64,000 nucleotides of DNA from Absidia repens (taxonomy: Eukaryota > Mucoromycota > Mucoromycetes > Mucorales > Cunninghamellaceae). The notes under the pieces are model-generated. The model made no database searches and had not been told where the DNA came from. It saw only the letters and a list, made by a program, of their open reading frames with translations. The stretch is taken from NCBI GenBank assembly GCA_002105175.1, contig MCGE01000005.1, positions 744,001-808,000 on the forward strand, written 5' to 3'. Position numbers and translations under genes: made by a program. How positions within the stretch are numbered: position 1 is the stretch's first letter; each line of letters starts with the position of its first letter. Positions 12,485 to 23,840 of the stretch are shown one piece after another.

Positions 12485-12923
12485 TAATGTTATCTATACT
12501 GGATCATCGCTTCTGCCTTACTTTCGCAGAGCTTTTATATCTTCCCACTTATTGTAGTTTAATCTGCCTTTTAGTTGAATTAGTTATCATTCGTTTAGCT
12601 TACATACTTCAATTATCCCTATTTGAAAATACAAATTTACATAAAAATCAATAAAAAAGGCAATTTGTTTTCATCAACTATGCTTACAGCGTTTCAAGTA
12701 GAAATTGATAAGGCAGAATTTCTTTCTCTCCTTTGGTGCGACCGGACTTCCAAACCATCTAGAAGAGTGTCTGCTTCTCAATTTTTTTTTTTTTTTTTGG
12801 TTCCTTCCATTTTTTTTTATTCTACTGATTAATCAAATCTGGGTATACCCACAGGAGATGTCTTGGACATGACTACACCAAACATTATATTTTTTATAAT
12901 GTATTGTACAATTTAATTCAGAG

Positions 12924-13143
12924 ATGATGGTAAGTGAAAGTGATATTGTTCCCTATTGTGAAATGTATTTATCGACCACTCCCCTTTACATATATAGATA
13001 TATATCAGAAAAATAGTGGCCTATGTGAATACGACTGGGAATAATTTATTGCATCTTGGGTAAGCTCTTTATGTCAAAATAGTGCCGATATAACTAACAT
13101 ACTCTTCATTTTTAGTATTGTCCTGACTACAGCTGTTATATAA
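12924..13143 (+). CDS. Candidate three-exon microprotein (31 aa)
   Basis: ATGATG followed by GTAAGT, an exon 12998-13059, and an exon 13116-13143 join in frame to 31 aa ending LHLGIVLTTAVI-stop. The second intron has a GTAAGC donor, a CTAAC branch-point match and a TTTTTAG acceptor. The C-terminal half is hydrophobic enough for a membrane anchor. Fungal micro-subunits of about this size exist, but I recognise none here. The splice signals could instead belong to a non-coding transcript or to 5' leader exons of the cyclin gene starting at 13283, although no acceptor is seen just before that start. Confidence 0.3.
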
Positions 13144-13282
13144 AAGCGTAGCGAAAACCTTAGTTTTGGTAAGTTGTATATGAAAAATGTAGACTATTTT
13201 TATCACAACGCAAAATAAAAATACAAATTCCATACTCACCCACTTTTTTTTTATTATTATTACATTCTCTTTTCTTCTTCAA

Positions 13283-15408
13283 ATGAATCCTAATAGTCCG
13301 GCGTCATTGAGTTCTCACCGTGCATTTGGGCAGCAACAACAGCCGAAGCAGCAACGAAACGATCATCGCTCTTTACCTTTGATTCCGTATGATTTGATCC
13401 AGCCTTTACGTGATGCTTTGCCAAAGATTGACGAAGCTTTATTGTCTACGGTGCCTTTGGAAGCTCTCCCTTTGTGCCAACAACTGTTTGATGCCTGGAT
13501 ATCAACAAATGCCAGTGCTAATGCCAGCGTTGCCCGACCATCAAAGGCGAAAACAACAATGAACATTACATCTCTCAGCCAATCCTCAGTATCATCACCA
13601 TCACCATCATCATCATCGTCGTCGTCGTCGTCATCATCATCATCATCATCATCCTTATCGAGACATTACCATACCAATCAAGCTCCCATAGCAAAGCAAT
13701 GTCGAAAAAGCCAATCAACATCTCGTCTCGCATCGTGGTTTTCTTGGTCAATTCCAAAAAGAAAAAATCCTGCTGTGGCACCAATTATTCTTGAACGAAA
13801 AAAATCAACCAATCAAAATATTTCCGACACGATCGCAGACAATGCAACGACGACTTCAACCTTATCTTTCCAAACACAGCAGAAATATCAACTCTCTTCT
13901 GATACCCACCAACAGCAACCTTACTATCCTCAACAAGCACATCATTCAAAGCGGCCACAAAAACCTCAAGAATTGCATATTCAACAGCACCACCGGCATG
14001 ATCAGGTGAAACGTGTGACTACACAACCACATCAACTTTTCCAGCAAGGACAACCATCACACCATTCAATCAAATCTTCATCGTCATTATCTTCCTCGAT
14101 GTCTACATCAATGTCTCATTCCTTATGTCACACGCAAAATGATGGCAACTCTAGCTATCGGCGCAGCATCTCCTTTATGTTATCGAAGCTAGGGAGCAAG
14201 GTTCGAAAAGTGATCCAAAACGGCAGCCAACGTATTCAACCTCAGCTCAAATCAGTCAACAGCTCTATTACCATGTCCCTGTCCGGCTCATTGCAGAACA
14301 ACTTGAAGGAGCCGTGCCGTCCGCTCCCCTCATCGTATTCAACATCGCGAAATCTTTGCTCAAAAAAAGTACAAACTTCAACTGAAGGATCAACATTGGA
14401 GAAAATTGAATCGACAGATGCTACTGAACCCAATGAAACTGCGCACGCCATGAAAAACGAAAGCAACCTATTATATGTTACCGGTGATGAAGGCACACAG
14501 TCAACAACTGGAACCAAGGACAACAACGCTGCTCATTTTTATTTTCATTCTCAACAATACGCCAGTTCCGAAGAAGATTACAGCTGGAATGATACACGAC
14601 ACAGTTTGGAAAAATCACCAACAGCGATACAACGATTAGAAAAAAGGATCAGCTCCAATTTACCCCCTTTATCGACCACAGAGGAACGTCAGTTAGTTTT
14701 TGATGCAACTTGCCAAGAAACCGAGGATGAGGATGATAACGATGATGGAAATGGAAAACAAAATTTGGATTCACGCAATAGACGACACAGCATCGCCACC
14801 AACAGCAATAGCTACTATGTTTATGACACTCGAGACAACGATGATGATGATGATGATCAATTGAACTTGAAAACGCCATGGAGTCCCCCTGAATCGTTAG
14901 CAAGGCGTACCATGAAATCGAGCAAGACGGACACAAACATGAAGAGCGGACTCTCTGTGCCTTTTATCAAGATGGGATTAGGAAGAAGAAGTCTGGATGT
15001 GGAAGATCAAGTACAGTATACTTCTCGGTCCATCTCCTCCACCTCGTTTGCTTTACAATGGCAGGAAAAATTCCATGATCAACAATTACCGCGTGATCGC
15101 ATTGTGAATACTTTGAAAAGGTAAGTCTTGCCTCCCTCCTCTGTCTCCCAAAAAAGAGGAATCCAATTAATTAATTTTTTTTTTTTGAAAAAAACAACAA
15201 CAATTAGTGTCTCCCTGTCTCTTCATGATATTATTCAACACAATCATAACTACCAACAATTTACGTCCGATACAACCTACGTGGCTCATCCAAATTTGCT
15301 TCCTGGAGAAAATGCAAGACAGCTTTTTGCAACCATTCCTCTGACACACTGGCGTGACATCTTTGATCAAATGGCTTACATATTCGACAATGGAGCAGTA
15401 AGTACTAA

Positions 15409-15462
<54 letters not shown>

Positions 15463-15928
15463 TAAACTTCACGATAACTGATTGCATTTTTTTTTTTTTT
15501 TTTTTTGCCCGGAATGATAGTTGACTGCGGAACACGCCATTATTACTTTGATTTACATTGAACGTATGCTTGGTCGATCGAAGCAACATCTTTGTGAAGC
15601 GAATTGGCGACTGATTGTATTGGCAGGACTGATGACTTCTGTCAAGGTATGGGATGACTGTGCTGTTTACAATATGGATTTTGTTCAAATTTTTCCTGAA
15701 CTGGATATAAAACACATGTAAGTCTTTTTTGCCCCTGAAAAAACAAAAGACCATAACAACTTGACCGAATTGAACTTGATGTACTCACTACTTTTACCCT
15801 CGGAACTGAATATTTATATTTTCAGAAACCTTATTGAACGGCGTTTTTTGGAACATATTGATTGGGATGTTTCTGTTAGGTGCTCTTTATTTGCCAGTAC
15901 CTATTTTGATCTTCGTAGTCATATTTAG
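13283..15928 (+). CDS. Cyclin-Y-like protein with long low-complexity N-terminus
   Basis: Four exons (13283-15120, 15208-15397, 15521-15717, 15826-15928) give 775 aa. The cyclin box fills the last ~120 residues. It matches the cyclin Y pattern block by block: LTAEHAIITLIYIERML, NWRLIVLAGLMTSVKVWDD, FVQIFPELDI, then FLEHIDWDVSV and YFDLRS. Cyclin Y proteins activate CDK14/16-type (PFTAIRE/PCTAIRE) kinases; in fungi the partner would be Pho85-like, which is inference. Some 600 N-terminal residues are rich in Ser, Gln and Asn, with a poly-Ser run, acidic patches and basic-Ser sites such as RRHSIA and RRSIS that could be phosphorylated. The protein stops just after the cyclin fold and lacks the C-terminal tail of animal cyclin Y. 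Intron 2 holds a long TAA microsatellite. AATAAA occurs at about 16101. Confidence 0.87.
15406..15462 (+). repeat. (TAA)n microsatellite in cyclin intron 2
   Basis: About 19 uninterrupted AAT/TAA units lie inside the intron, followed by a 22-T run before the acceptor. The array is outside coding sequence and likely length-polymorphic. Confidence 0.95.
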
Positions 15929-16803
15929 ATACATCTTGCGACCCTTTTTCTTTTTTTTATCTATTTCCGTACTTTTTTTTTTTTTTTTTTTTTTTTTACC
16001 GCTATATATTTTATTTCCATTTCCTCGATTTGCTATCGATTTTCCTGATTTATCACTTTGGATTTAGTATAGAAATGTATATCAGGGTCTTTTACAATTC
16101 AATAAATTCAAAACAAATGATCTTATTATACCCATTCATTTACAATAGAACGAATCCGCTGTATTCATGGTGTGCTGTTATATGACTCAGTCCTTTTTTT
16201 TTTTTTCGTCCATTGTTAAAGAGAGTGAATGTAAAGTATACCAATTTTGTATTGCTGCATGAATTCGCCCCTGTTAGAAACCGTGCCTATGACAGTTCAC
16301 TGCAGAAAATGATATTCCCGTAAATCGATATAAAACCCGCCAACTATGGTAATCCTATTTAATACCAAATTGTACCCAACTTCTAGTCCCTGGTTATTCC
16401 AGCACCAAACCTTCACCCAGCATTACCAACACACGTATTGATTTTTTGAAAGTTCCAGTAAAGTACCAGAGTATTTTTATTGATTTGATTTTGTACATAT
16501 ATATATATATATATATATATGCATTTGTGAATATATAAAGACAAATAGAATATATGTACAAACTAATGCAAATTTTAAAAACGATATATACTATGCCTAA
16601 AGAAAACGGGGGAGAGGGTAGATATATATTAAAAGCAACAAATAAAGTATTGATGAAGAAGACAATGAGGGGGAGAGACGGGTGGTTAATACAATAAAAG
16701 GGGAAAAAAATGAGACGGGGAGGAAGAGGATGAAGAATAGAATGTATATATAAAACAGATATGAAGGGGATTGGGTAAAAAAAAAAAAAGTCAAATGGCG
16801 GTA
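15929..16803. other. Convergent 3' region
   Basis: Holds the 3' UTR of the cyclin-like gene (+) and of the acidic protein gene (-). A long T run (about 15968-15987) and an (AT)n run at about 16499-16520 are present. Open frames here are low-complexity T-rich artefacts. Confidence 0.5.
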
Positions 16804-18280
16804 TCAAAATTCGGTCCTGCGTCGTTTGCTTGGTGCATCATCTTCATCGTCATTCAATTCGTCAATTTCTTCATCCTGATCATCATCATCATCGTCGTCG
16901 TCACCATCATCCTCATCAGCACCAACGTCATCATCCATGCTGCCATCGCTCAAGGTCTGTTTCTGATCAGAATGCGGAGGTGATAACAAAGTAACGTCGC
17001 CGTTGCAATCCTCAATATGATCATCGTCGTCGGTGTAGTCGCTGTTAATATTTTCATCGTCCCTAATTTCATCCAGTGGTTTCGTAGTTGCTCCCGTGAT
17101 GGTGTCCTGATTATCATTCCCAAGGTTCCGCCGTTGGATGGATCCATCGGTGTCGTTGGTGTTGTTGTTATCAAGTGTTTGCATGTCGTCTTCGCTTTCC
17201 AAGATCTCAATTGCATTTTTGTCTTCTGCAGGGTCCGCTTGTTCATTATAGTTATCGCTACCATCCATTTCATCTTCGCCATCGTCGTTGTCGTCGTCAT
17301 CGTCGCGTTCATCATCATTCTCATCATCATCATCATCATCATCGTCATCATCGTCATCATCGTTGACCACTATATCGCCATCGCACAAGTTTTCGTCGTT
17401 GTCTTCCTCTGCCACATCCACGCCGGTATCATCAGCTTCGTCTTCATCATAGTCTGCTTCCTCGTCTTCATCATCATCATCATCATCCTCACCGTCACTG
17501 TTGGCTAAATCTTCTTCATCGTTTAGTAAGGATTGAAGGGTAGTCATTAATTTGTGCAATGGCGGTGTTTCAACAGAATTGGTGTTAGTGCTGGTGGTTG
17601 AGATAGAGGTGTGTTCTGTAGTTTCAATCAATGGAAGAGGAACGCAATCGTGGACACAATGGCTAACGTTAAAAATTTCAAAAGGAGGAAAGAGGTGATA
17701 GAATTTCGATTGGTTGGACGACACGGCAGTGGTCGCCAAAGAATGCCATCGTTTCAAAATCTTGTCCCTTTGTCGTTGGATTTCGTGCATTGGCCAGTTA
17801 GAGCTATTTTCAATCATTTTCTGCACTTCGAATAGTAAAGCTTGTTCATATGCTTGTTCCTTGTCCAAATAACTATATTAGAAACAAATAGAAACTAGTT
17901 AGTATATTGAGCAACAATTGTGTATATGGAAACGAAACACAGTGGCTCAAAAACGGTTCACTGCAACAGAAAAGAAAATGCGTGGTAAAATAGTTATCCG
18001 TGACTTACGATCCAGCTATTGAGACTTGTGGTGTGTCATTTGCACGACGATCGAGGCGAGTGACAACAAAATAGGTCTGTTCATTTGTCAAAACGAATAA
18101 CAATAAAAAAGTTTAAAAAGAAGGCACAAGAGGAAAAAAAAAAAAATGAGACAATGATACAGCGACATCCATCCACAATCAGCGGAATTTAAATAGACGC
18201 CTCTACGTTGAGGCCCACCATTCATTCAATCACACACGTACTTGGACACCCAAATTCGCTTGGAACCGCTTCCTGATCAT
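16804..18280 (-). CDS. Acidic protein of unknown function
   Basis: Three exons (18280-18242, 18076-18009, 17872-16804) join in frame to 391 aa. The first exon encodes MIRKRFQANLGVQ, followed by TYFVVTRLDRRAND. The first ~130 residues look folded, with a helical EQALLFEVQKMIEN stretch and a FPPFEIFNVSH block. Residues from about 140 are dominated by Asp/Glu runs and end with a basic SKRRR motif that could be a nuclear signal. The acidic runs come from GAT/GAC repeats and create long antisense frames. Overall this resembles nuclear acidic chaperone or regulatory subunits, but I do not recognise the family. The first intron ends in a Py-poor AACAG, so the 5' exon is the least certain part. Confidence 0.72.
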
Positions 18281-19490
18281 ATGCAAGTCTTATCCATACC
18301 ATTTTTTCCCTCCAACACACCCATCATACACCCAAAATGCGCCATCTACATCATTAAAGAAAAAAAAAGGGAAACGCTAAAAAGCCGCCAGCAAGGGCGC
18401 CGCGAAGCCGAAGAAAGCATCAAGGAAGCATCCTGCTGGAGTTCAACATGTCGAACTCAGACAATAACACCACTGCCAGTAGAATTGTTGTTTTTATTTG
18501 CTTTGGATGGTCAATTAAGTTTTGGTTAAATTTTACGAGGTTCGTCGTTTGATGTCGTGTAAGGATGTCAGTTAGAACGGCTGAATACCAACTCTAAGGA
18601 TGGCATTTGGTGGCGTGGAATGGGATCAGGGTGGGGCCACGGGAGAGGATAAAACGCCATCCTAAACCAGAAAATGTATACATCGATCCATTTCAACCAT
18701 TCATTCTTTCACTGCATATCCCCAGTTCCTTTGATTCATGCATATTTTCTAAACGTTTGACAATCCGTAATTCAGATCCCGAATGCCTCTTTACACAGGC
18801 TCCTTCTTTACCACATCCATCACATTTTATTCCGAAATATCCACGTGTTGGTATAAATAGGTTAGGTGAATTAAGTAACTAAAGGATTACCTTGAAAGTT
18901 CACAATACTTGATAATAAGACTTTATTATAATTATTTAAATATACAACATGTGGGTAGGGTATCTTGTTGCAGAATATACATAAGCTATTCCAATCAACG
19001 AGGATATTCTGTTGTGTTGTAAAAAAAAAAAAAAAACGAAATAAAATTAAGATGAGAAGATTGATAATATATATCAAATATGAATCAATCATTCATTTAT
19101 AGGCAGATGATCAGGTATAAAAAATATAACTATTGCTATGGTTTCCATTGGTATGAAAAATAAAACCAGTTCTCGTAGCGCGGAATTTCAATTTATTTTT
19201 TTATTTCCTAGCATTGTGCCTGATTTATATCAATGTCACTTATGTGCAAAATACAAATAGGCTATATTACGGTGATTGACAAACAATTACTGCAGTGAAT
19301 GGGGTCGCTGCAATAGATCGAATTTCCCCATTTTATTTGCAACTGTTTCATGAGAAGAAAACAACCATGTTATTGGTGTTAAATGGTGGCGGCTACTGTC
19401 ATGAGAAGAGAATCACTATGTTAATGATGTAGCAGGGTATTGAGTGTTGCAAAGAACGAAAGGCTTCCATCGGTATCGCCACAGAAAATA
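18281..19490. other. Intergenic
   Basis: Upstream of the acidic protein gene, with a C-rich patch at 18620-18860 that carries a 91-codon frame without gene-like features. Near 19350-19432, just 5' of repeat copy 2, a ~32-bp phrase beginning TCATGAGAAGA is directly duplicated. Confidence 0.45.
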
Positions 19491-20133
19491 TTTCAAATGC
19501 CGCCCACGTGAATATTTATTTTCTCCGTTTTTTTTATTTTTTTTCCGCTCTCTTTCTCTCCATTCATTTTTTTTTCCATTCTTTAATTCTTCGATTGTGG
19601 CTCATCTGGGTTCATTAGGGACTTAGAATAGTGTCAGGACTAGTTTAGAAAGGTTTTCAGAACAGGGATTACAACATGCATGGGGAAACCCTTTTATTTT
19701 GAATTCAAGATCGGTTGGCTTATTGGAGCCTCCATTAGCTTAGTTAAATTTAGTTTGTCCATTGTCTGTATTCTATATCCGAATAAAAACCATTTTTACT
19801 TGCTTCAATGAAAAATGCCTCATTAGACGTTCTCTTGTTTTCTAATGCACAGTACAGAAAGTAGATCTCTTTCACCATTGGCCCTGTACATCAGGGCTGA
19901 CAGTTTGTCATGTTCATGCTTTTTATTGCATGTGTAGTATATTTGATCCCTGTTTAGAACCGTGCCATTAGATTAGTGCTTAACAGCTTTCAGAACCCCT
20001 TACAGTCTCACTCATACTACCTCCATTAGGTCTCTTGTTATACTGAACCACACTTCTTTAGTTATAATACCTACCGTATTCGTTCAATTAAAATATGCCG
20101 TTTTATTATTTATACTTTGACCCATTAGATAGT
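19491..20133 (+). repeat. Dispersed ~640-bp element, copy 2
   Basis: Starts with the same TTTCAAATGCCGCCCACGTG as copy 1. It has the C/T tract, the GTGTCAGGACTAGTTTAGAA core, the CATGGGGAAACCC hairpin-like block, GGAGCCTCCATTAGCTTAGT, and AATAAAA/AATTAAAATATG modules. It ends near GACCCATTAGATAGTG. Similarity to copy 1 falls off in the 3' half. Confidence 0.85.
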
Positions 20134-20769
20134 GTATGGTTATTTTAGGAGTTTACTATCTAGTGTTGTTCTCTAGATCCTCCGCTACGACTACTTTTCC
20201 TACCTAGAACCCAGTGAAGGATTTGTAGTGTTGGGTCATTTGAAATGAATGTGGTACTGTTTCTGATCAATTAGACCCCCTGTTTTCTGACTAGCACACA
20301 TCCATGATAAAAAAAATAAGTTCGAAGAAAATTTTTGTGAATATTTGCTCTATTGCCCATATTAATGAATCAATGTTGTCCCGCCATATACCTGTCGCTA
20401 TAAGCTAACTCCCCCCTTCTCATCCCCAGAAGAGCCAACGAGATTCCGCTCACAACAAAAAAAAAAAAAAAAAAAAAAGCGAATGACCGAACTTGAGTAT
20501 GACGGGCAGACCGCAAGGAGCCATCCACTAGAAGGAAAAACAACAGAGGAGTCTCATCATATCCCATCAAAATCTACACTTCAACAATCAATAAGAATTG
20601 TAATTAAAAAAAATCTTGTGCGAAGTGGTATATCATATCATTTAAAAAAAAGGCACCAAATTTTGAATATTAAAGAGTCTGGCTTTTATTTTCAATTAAT
20701 GATATATTGATTTTTCACAACCTATGAATCGTCTATTCAATTTTTTTTTCTAAACGGAAAAGTAAGGGG
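20134..20769. other. Intergenic 3' of repeat copy 2
   Basis: No gene supported. Contains a run of about 22 A residues near 20457-20478 and the 3' flank of the minus-strand knottin-like gene. Confidence 0.45.
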
Positions 20770-20946
20770 TCAGTCAGGTCGGCACCATCCGCCATCGAAA
20801 GGAACACGTCGACAAATGCCACTACAACAATGGGAGGGCAAAATACATGGTTGATTGATTCCTCGGCAGTCTTCGGCAGAAATACGGTTGATAGTCATAC
20901 TGAAGACAAACAGACAGGCAAATAAAGAAATCACGGAGCGAAACAT
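20770..20946 (-). CDS. Small secreted cysteine-rich protein with knottin (ICK-like) pattern
   Basis: A single-exon 58-aa product. Residues 1-24 form a signal peptide: Arg3, then a hydrophobic core, with likely cleavage after ISA. The mature ~34 residues carry six cysteines at 27, 34, 40, 41, 45 and 55, spacing C-x6-C-x5-CC-x3-C-x9-C. This matches the inhibitor cystine knot arrangement seen in many small secreted peptides, including inhibitors, antimicrobials and ion-channel ligands. Its activity cannot be read from sequence. An upstream in-frame ATG at 21021 is unlikely to be used because a TATA-like box lies directly next to it. No neighbour suggests a partner. It could be an effector-like, antifungal or signalling peptide. 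Confidence 0.72.
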   Translation of the reverse strand: MFRSVISLFACLFVFSMTINRISAEDCRGINQPCILPSHCCSGICRRVPFDGGWCRPD

Positions 20947-21020
20947 GGCAAGCGTTTTTTTAATGTATAAAGATGAATATGTGTGTATGCGAATCACAAA
21001 AAAAGTAGAAAAACGATCCA

Positions 21021-21029
21021 TATTTATAG
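21021..21029 (-). promoter_or_regulatory. TATA-like box of the knottin gene
   Basis: On the minus strand this reads CTATAAATA, about 75 nt upstream of the chosen start codon. It is flanked upstream by a 36-nt homopolymer (A on the minus strand). Confidence 0.55.
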
Positions 21030-21031
21030 TC

Positions 21032-21032
<1 letters not shown>

Positions 21033-21068
<36 letters not shown>
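21033..21068. repeat. 36-nt homopolymer tract
   Basis: An uninterrupted T36 on the plus strand, among the longest homopolymers in the window. It sits immediately upstream of the knottin TATA box, where rigid A/T tracts often exclude nucleosomes. Confidence 0.9.
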
Positions 21069-21069
<1 letters not shown>

Positions 21070-21465
21070 AATATTTCATTGTCTGCGATTCATGGGAGCT
21101 TAAAGAAAGAAAAGAAAATAGTCCCTCTCGCTAATGCCCCATCTTCTAGCAATCTCCAGCAGTAAAGCACACCCAAAATAGCAATGATGCAAACTAACAA
21201 GACAATGAAATGATAATAAATGTAACATTCGAAATAATGCAGATGCCCCTGATATCAGAATCCACACAGTAAAAAATTGAAGACAATCAAAAGTGATATA
21301 GACCCCTTCCAAAAAAAACCAACAAAATTTTTCTTTATTATCGAATCGCCAAAATGAGATGATGGTGATAAATATAAAATAAAAAAAGGGGTGTAGGGGA
21401 AGGGACACTACTAACTTAACAACTAACTACTAGAAAAATCAAATAAACTAGAGGGATATCCTTTT
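21069..21465. other. Intergenic
   Basis: The 3' flank of RPL21 (-) and distal upstream region of the knottin gene. No gene seen; a minus-strand frame here lacks a gene-like composition. Confidence 0.45.
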
Positions 21466-22259
21466 TTACAAAAGAGTTTCGTAGGGGATAGCAGTGATGG
21501 TTTGAGGGACGTTGTCAGCAGTGGAGACGTGACGAGCTTCACGAGGTTGGACAGGGATACGCTTGAGGTTAACCTTGACTATTAAATTGCATGCGAAGAA
21601 AGGTGTGTGGTAAGTATATATCATAATACTAATGGTCCTCCCCTCCTTTTCTTTGTATATGACTTACTTCCAGCAGCACGGGCATCCTTCTTCTTTTGGG
21701 CGTTTTCCTTAACACGGTCCAAGAATTCTTGACGGCACTTGGAGTGCTTGACGTGTTCAATACGGAGGTTCACACGCTTTTCCATGTAACGGCTACCGAC
21801 CTTCTTGTAGATGATCACACCAACAGCAGACTTGGTAACGTTGTAGACAACACCAGTACGACTATCATGTAAAAAAAAAAAAAAAAAAAAAAGGTAATAC
21901 AGTTAGTGATGATTTTCTTGTATCAATAATAATAATAATAATAATAAGAAAAAGCTCGGTACATGATACATACCCGTGGTAGAACTTGTGGGGCATACCC
22001 TTCTGGACAGCAGCGTTAGCCTTGATGTCAACAATATCACCAACCTTGTAAGTCTTCAAGTAAGTAGACAAAGGGATGGAGCCATGTTCCCGGAAGTTAC
22101 GGGAGAACATGTGGCGGGTACGAGCGCGGACTATATTTTTTCAAAACAAAAAAAAATAGGTCAATGATGTTGTATAAGACTTCTGTTTGACTATATGATT
22201 CTTTTTTTTTTTTTTTTTTTTAGATAATAATAATACGTACGACCGAACGAGTGAGGCAT
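21466..22259 (-). CDS. RPL21: 60S ribosomal protein eL21
   Basis: Four exons (22259-22241, 22130-21974, 21861-21668, 21578-21466) give exactly 160 aa, the usual eukaryotic eL21 length. Signature segments are all present: [50 protein letters not shown], and the C-terminal [11 protein letters not shown]. It is a structural protein of the large subunit near the 5S rRNA/central protuberance. As in many ribosomal protein genes, the first coding exon is tiny (19 nt). Codon use is biased towards C-ending codons (AAG, GTC, TAC), unlike its AT-rich neighbours, consistent with high expression. Introns contain an A/T homopolymer and a TAA-type repeat. Confidence 0.97.
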
Positions 22260-23212
22260 TCTAAAATATATACAAAAAGGGAGAGACAGGAACAAGCGTT
22301 AATAGGTTGATATTTTATCAGCTAAGTCTTTTCCTTTTTAATCACCATGTTCACCTACCTGTCAGGTTAGTTGTAAAGTGAAAGAGGAAGAAGAAAATAT
22401 GAAAAATTTTTATTCTCAAAAAAGTTATACTAGGAAATGAATGAGCTGACTTTTGGGCTTCTGTCTGCTCTGCGCGGTGGCTTGGCTTTCTCGATCTCCC
22501 TATAATATTTTAAATCCCGAACTGCCCCTTTTTTAAAATCCAAACTTGACAAAGCTGTTTGAATCCTATATATCAAATCAATTGTATATTTCCGCCGTAG
22601 ACAATGCAGCACTGTGCCGTATTGTACAATGATATAACAGTAAAATGTGCATTTGCGTTGACTGCCTAAACAAAAGGATGACAACCGTAAGTGTATTGCA
22701 GATAAGGGGCCAATACCAGCACAATAGCTATAAAAAGAAACCCCCTTCCAACTTTGATGCTACAATTCATTTCTCAGCTACAAGAAGATACTGAGTAGTT
22801 TGTATACAGTACCTAATTTGAATTCATCAATAGATATACTCATCATTATTGTGTAAAATCCACCAAAACCTCAATCGTGGCAAGCTAGATATATTACTTT
22901 TCCTATGCTGTCACCTAGAAGAATTGGCTCAGAAAAAAAAAAGAATAGAAAAAAAAAAAGAAAAAAAAAACGGACCATCACCACTTCAAATACCTATAGT
23001 AAACATCAGCAAGTAACAAAATAATAAAAAATATTATATATTTCATATTTATTACAAGGTCAGAAAGTATACTAGTGACAAAAGAAGATGAAGGTAAAAA
23101 AACTGTGTGCAACATACAATGACGGATAATCATTATAAAACGGCGATAACACTAAGGATTTGATACATGAGTAATGAATGGGGAATACTGATATAAAAGG
23201 GCCAAATTATCC
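22260..23212. other. RPL21 upstream and intergenic region
   Basis: The first ~150 nt are the RPL21 promoter/leader. A 22430-22684 minus-strand frame has no gene-like features. Poly-purine A/G blocks occur near 22935-22970. No further gene seen. Confidence 0.45.
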
Positions 23213-23840
23213 TTAACAAATGGCATCCAAAGCACAACAGAAACACACTAGAATGAAGATAACATGATAAAAAAAGAAAAGAAAAAAAAGAGTTAGAGCA
23301 ACACAGGTACAAATCAATGAAAAGCCATTGCACCGCCTTCGATATTCAATGGCCGACGGAATATTTTCCCGGTAAAGCCAATAATCATTCAGTACTTACT
23401 TGCAGCCAAGCTTTTTTGTTTCCCAATCACAAGTAGAATAAAAAAAATGTGTATTTTTATATATATATATATATACATATAAACAAGAGGTGAGCAACAG
23501 ATAATCATACCAATTCGTCCGTCTCTATTCTACACTTACCACCCCCAACAGCAAGAGGAGTCGTCTTGTTTTTGAGGTTGTTGTTGGACAAGAATGGTTT
23601 GAGGAGGAGGACTAATATATATATATATGTACATATACATATGGAAGAGAAATAAGCTTTTTGTTTCAATTTTCTTCCGTTGCCTTGTAGCAAACTGTCA
23701 ACTTACGCAGGAGTGTAGTATTGACCACCAGGAGGAGGACCACCGTAGCCTTGAGGAGGGCCACCATAGCCGCCTTGTTGAGGAGGAGGGTAGTATTGAC
23801 CTTGAGGAGGAGGAGGGTAAGAGTAATTGTTAGAAGACAT
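23213..23840 (-). CDS. CYSTM-type cysteine-rich tail protein with PGQY-rich N-terminus
   Basis: Four exons (23840-23707, 23611-23540, 23410-23400, 23247-23213) join to 83 aa. The N-terminal ~58 residues are Pro/Gly/Gln/Tyr repeats (PPPQGQYYPPPQ, GGYGGPPQGYGG). The C-terminus is a cysteine-rich transmembrane module, CCWGCLAAMCFCCALDAIC, typical of CYSTM proteins, which are tail-anchored stress-related membrane proteins, often palmitoylated. Exon 3 is only 11 nt and encodes most of CLAAM; without it the frame and motif break, which supports its reality. The donors GTAAGT, GTAAGT and GTAAGTAC are strong. Exact biochemical role is unknown for the family. Confidence 0.85.

Noticed and set aside
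16394..16807. 137-codon minus-strand frame
   Set aside because: Low-complexity T/A sequence including an (AT)n run, located in convergent 3' UTRs.
17017..17508. Plus-strand frame rich in Ile/Val/His
   Set aside because: Antisense image of the GAT/GAC acidic repeats in the minus-strand acidic protein.
18607..18882. 91-codon plus-strand frame
   Set aside because: No leader, splice or poly(A) signals, no domain, and composition matches surrounding intergenic sequence.
20947..21021. N-terminal extension of the knottin gene from an ATG at 21021
   Set aside because: The ATG lies directly beside the TATA-like box, so it should be upstream of transcription; the signal peptide begins at the Met at 20946.
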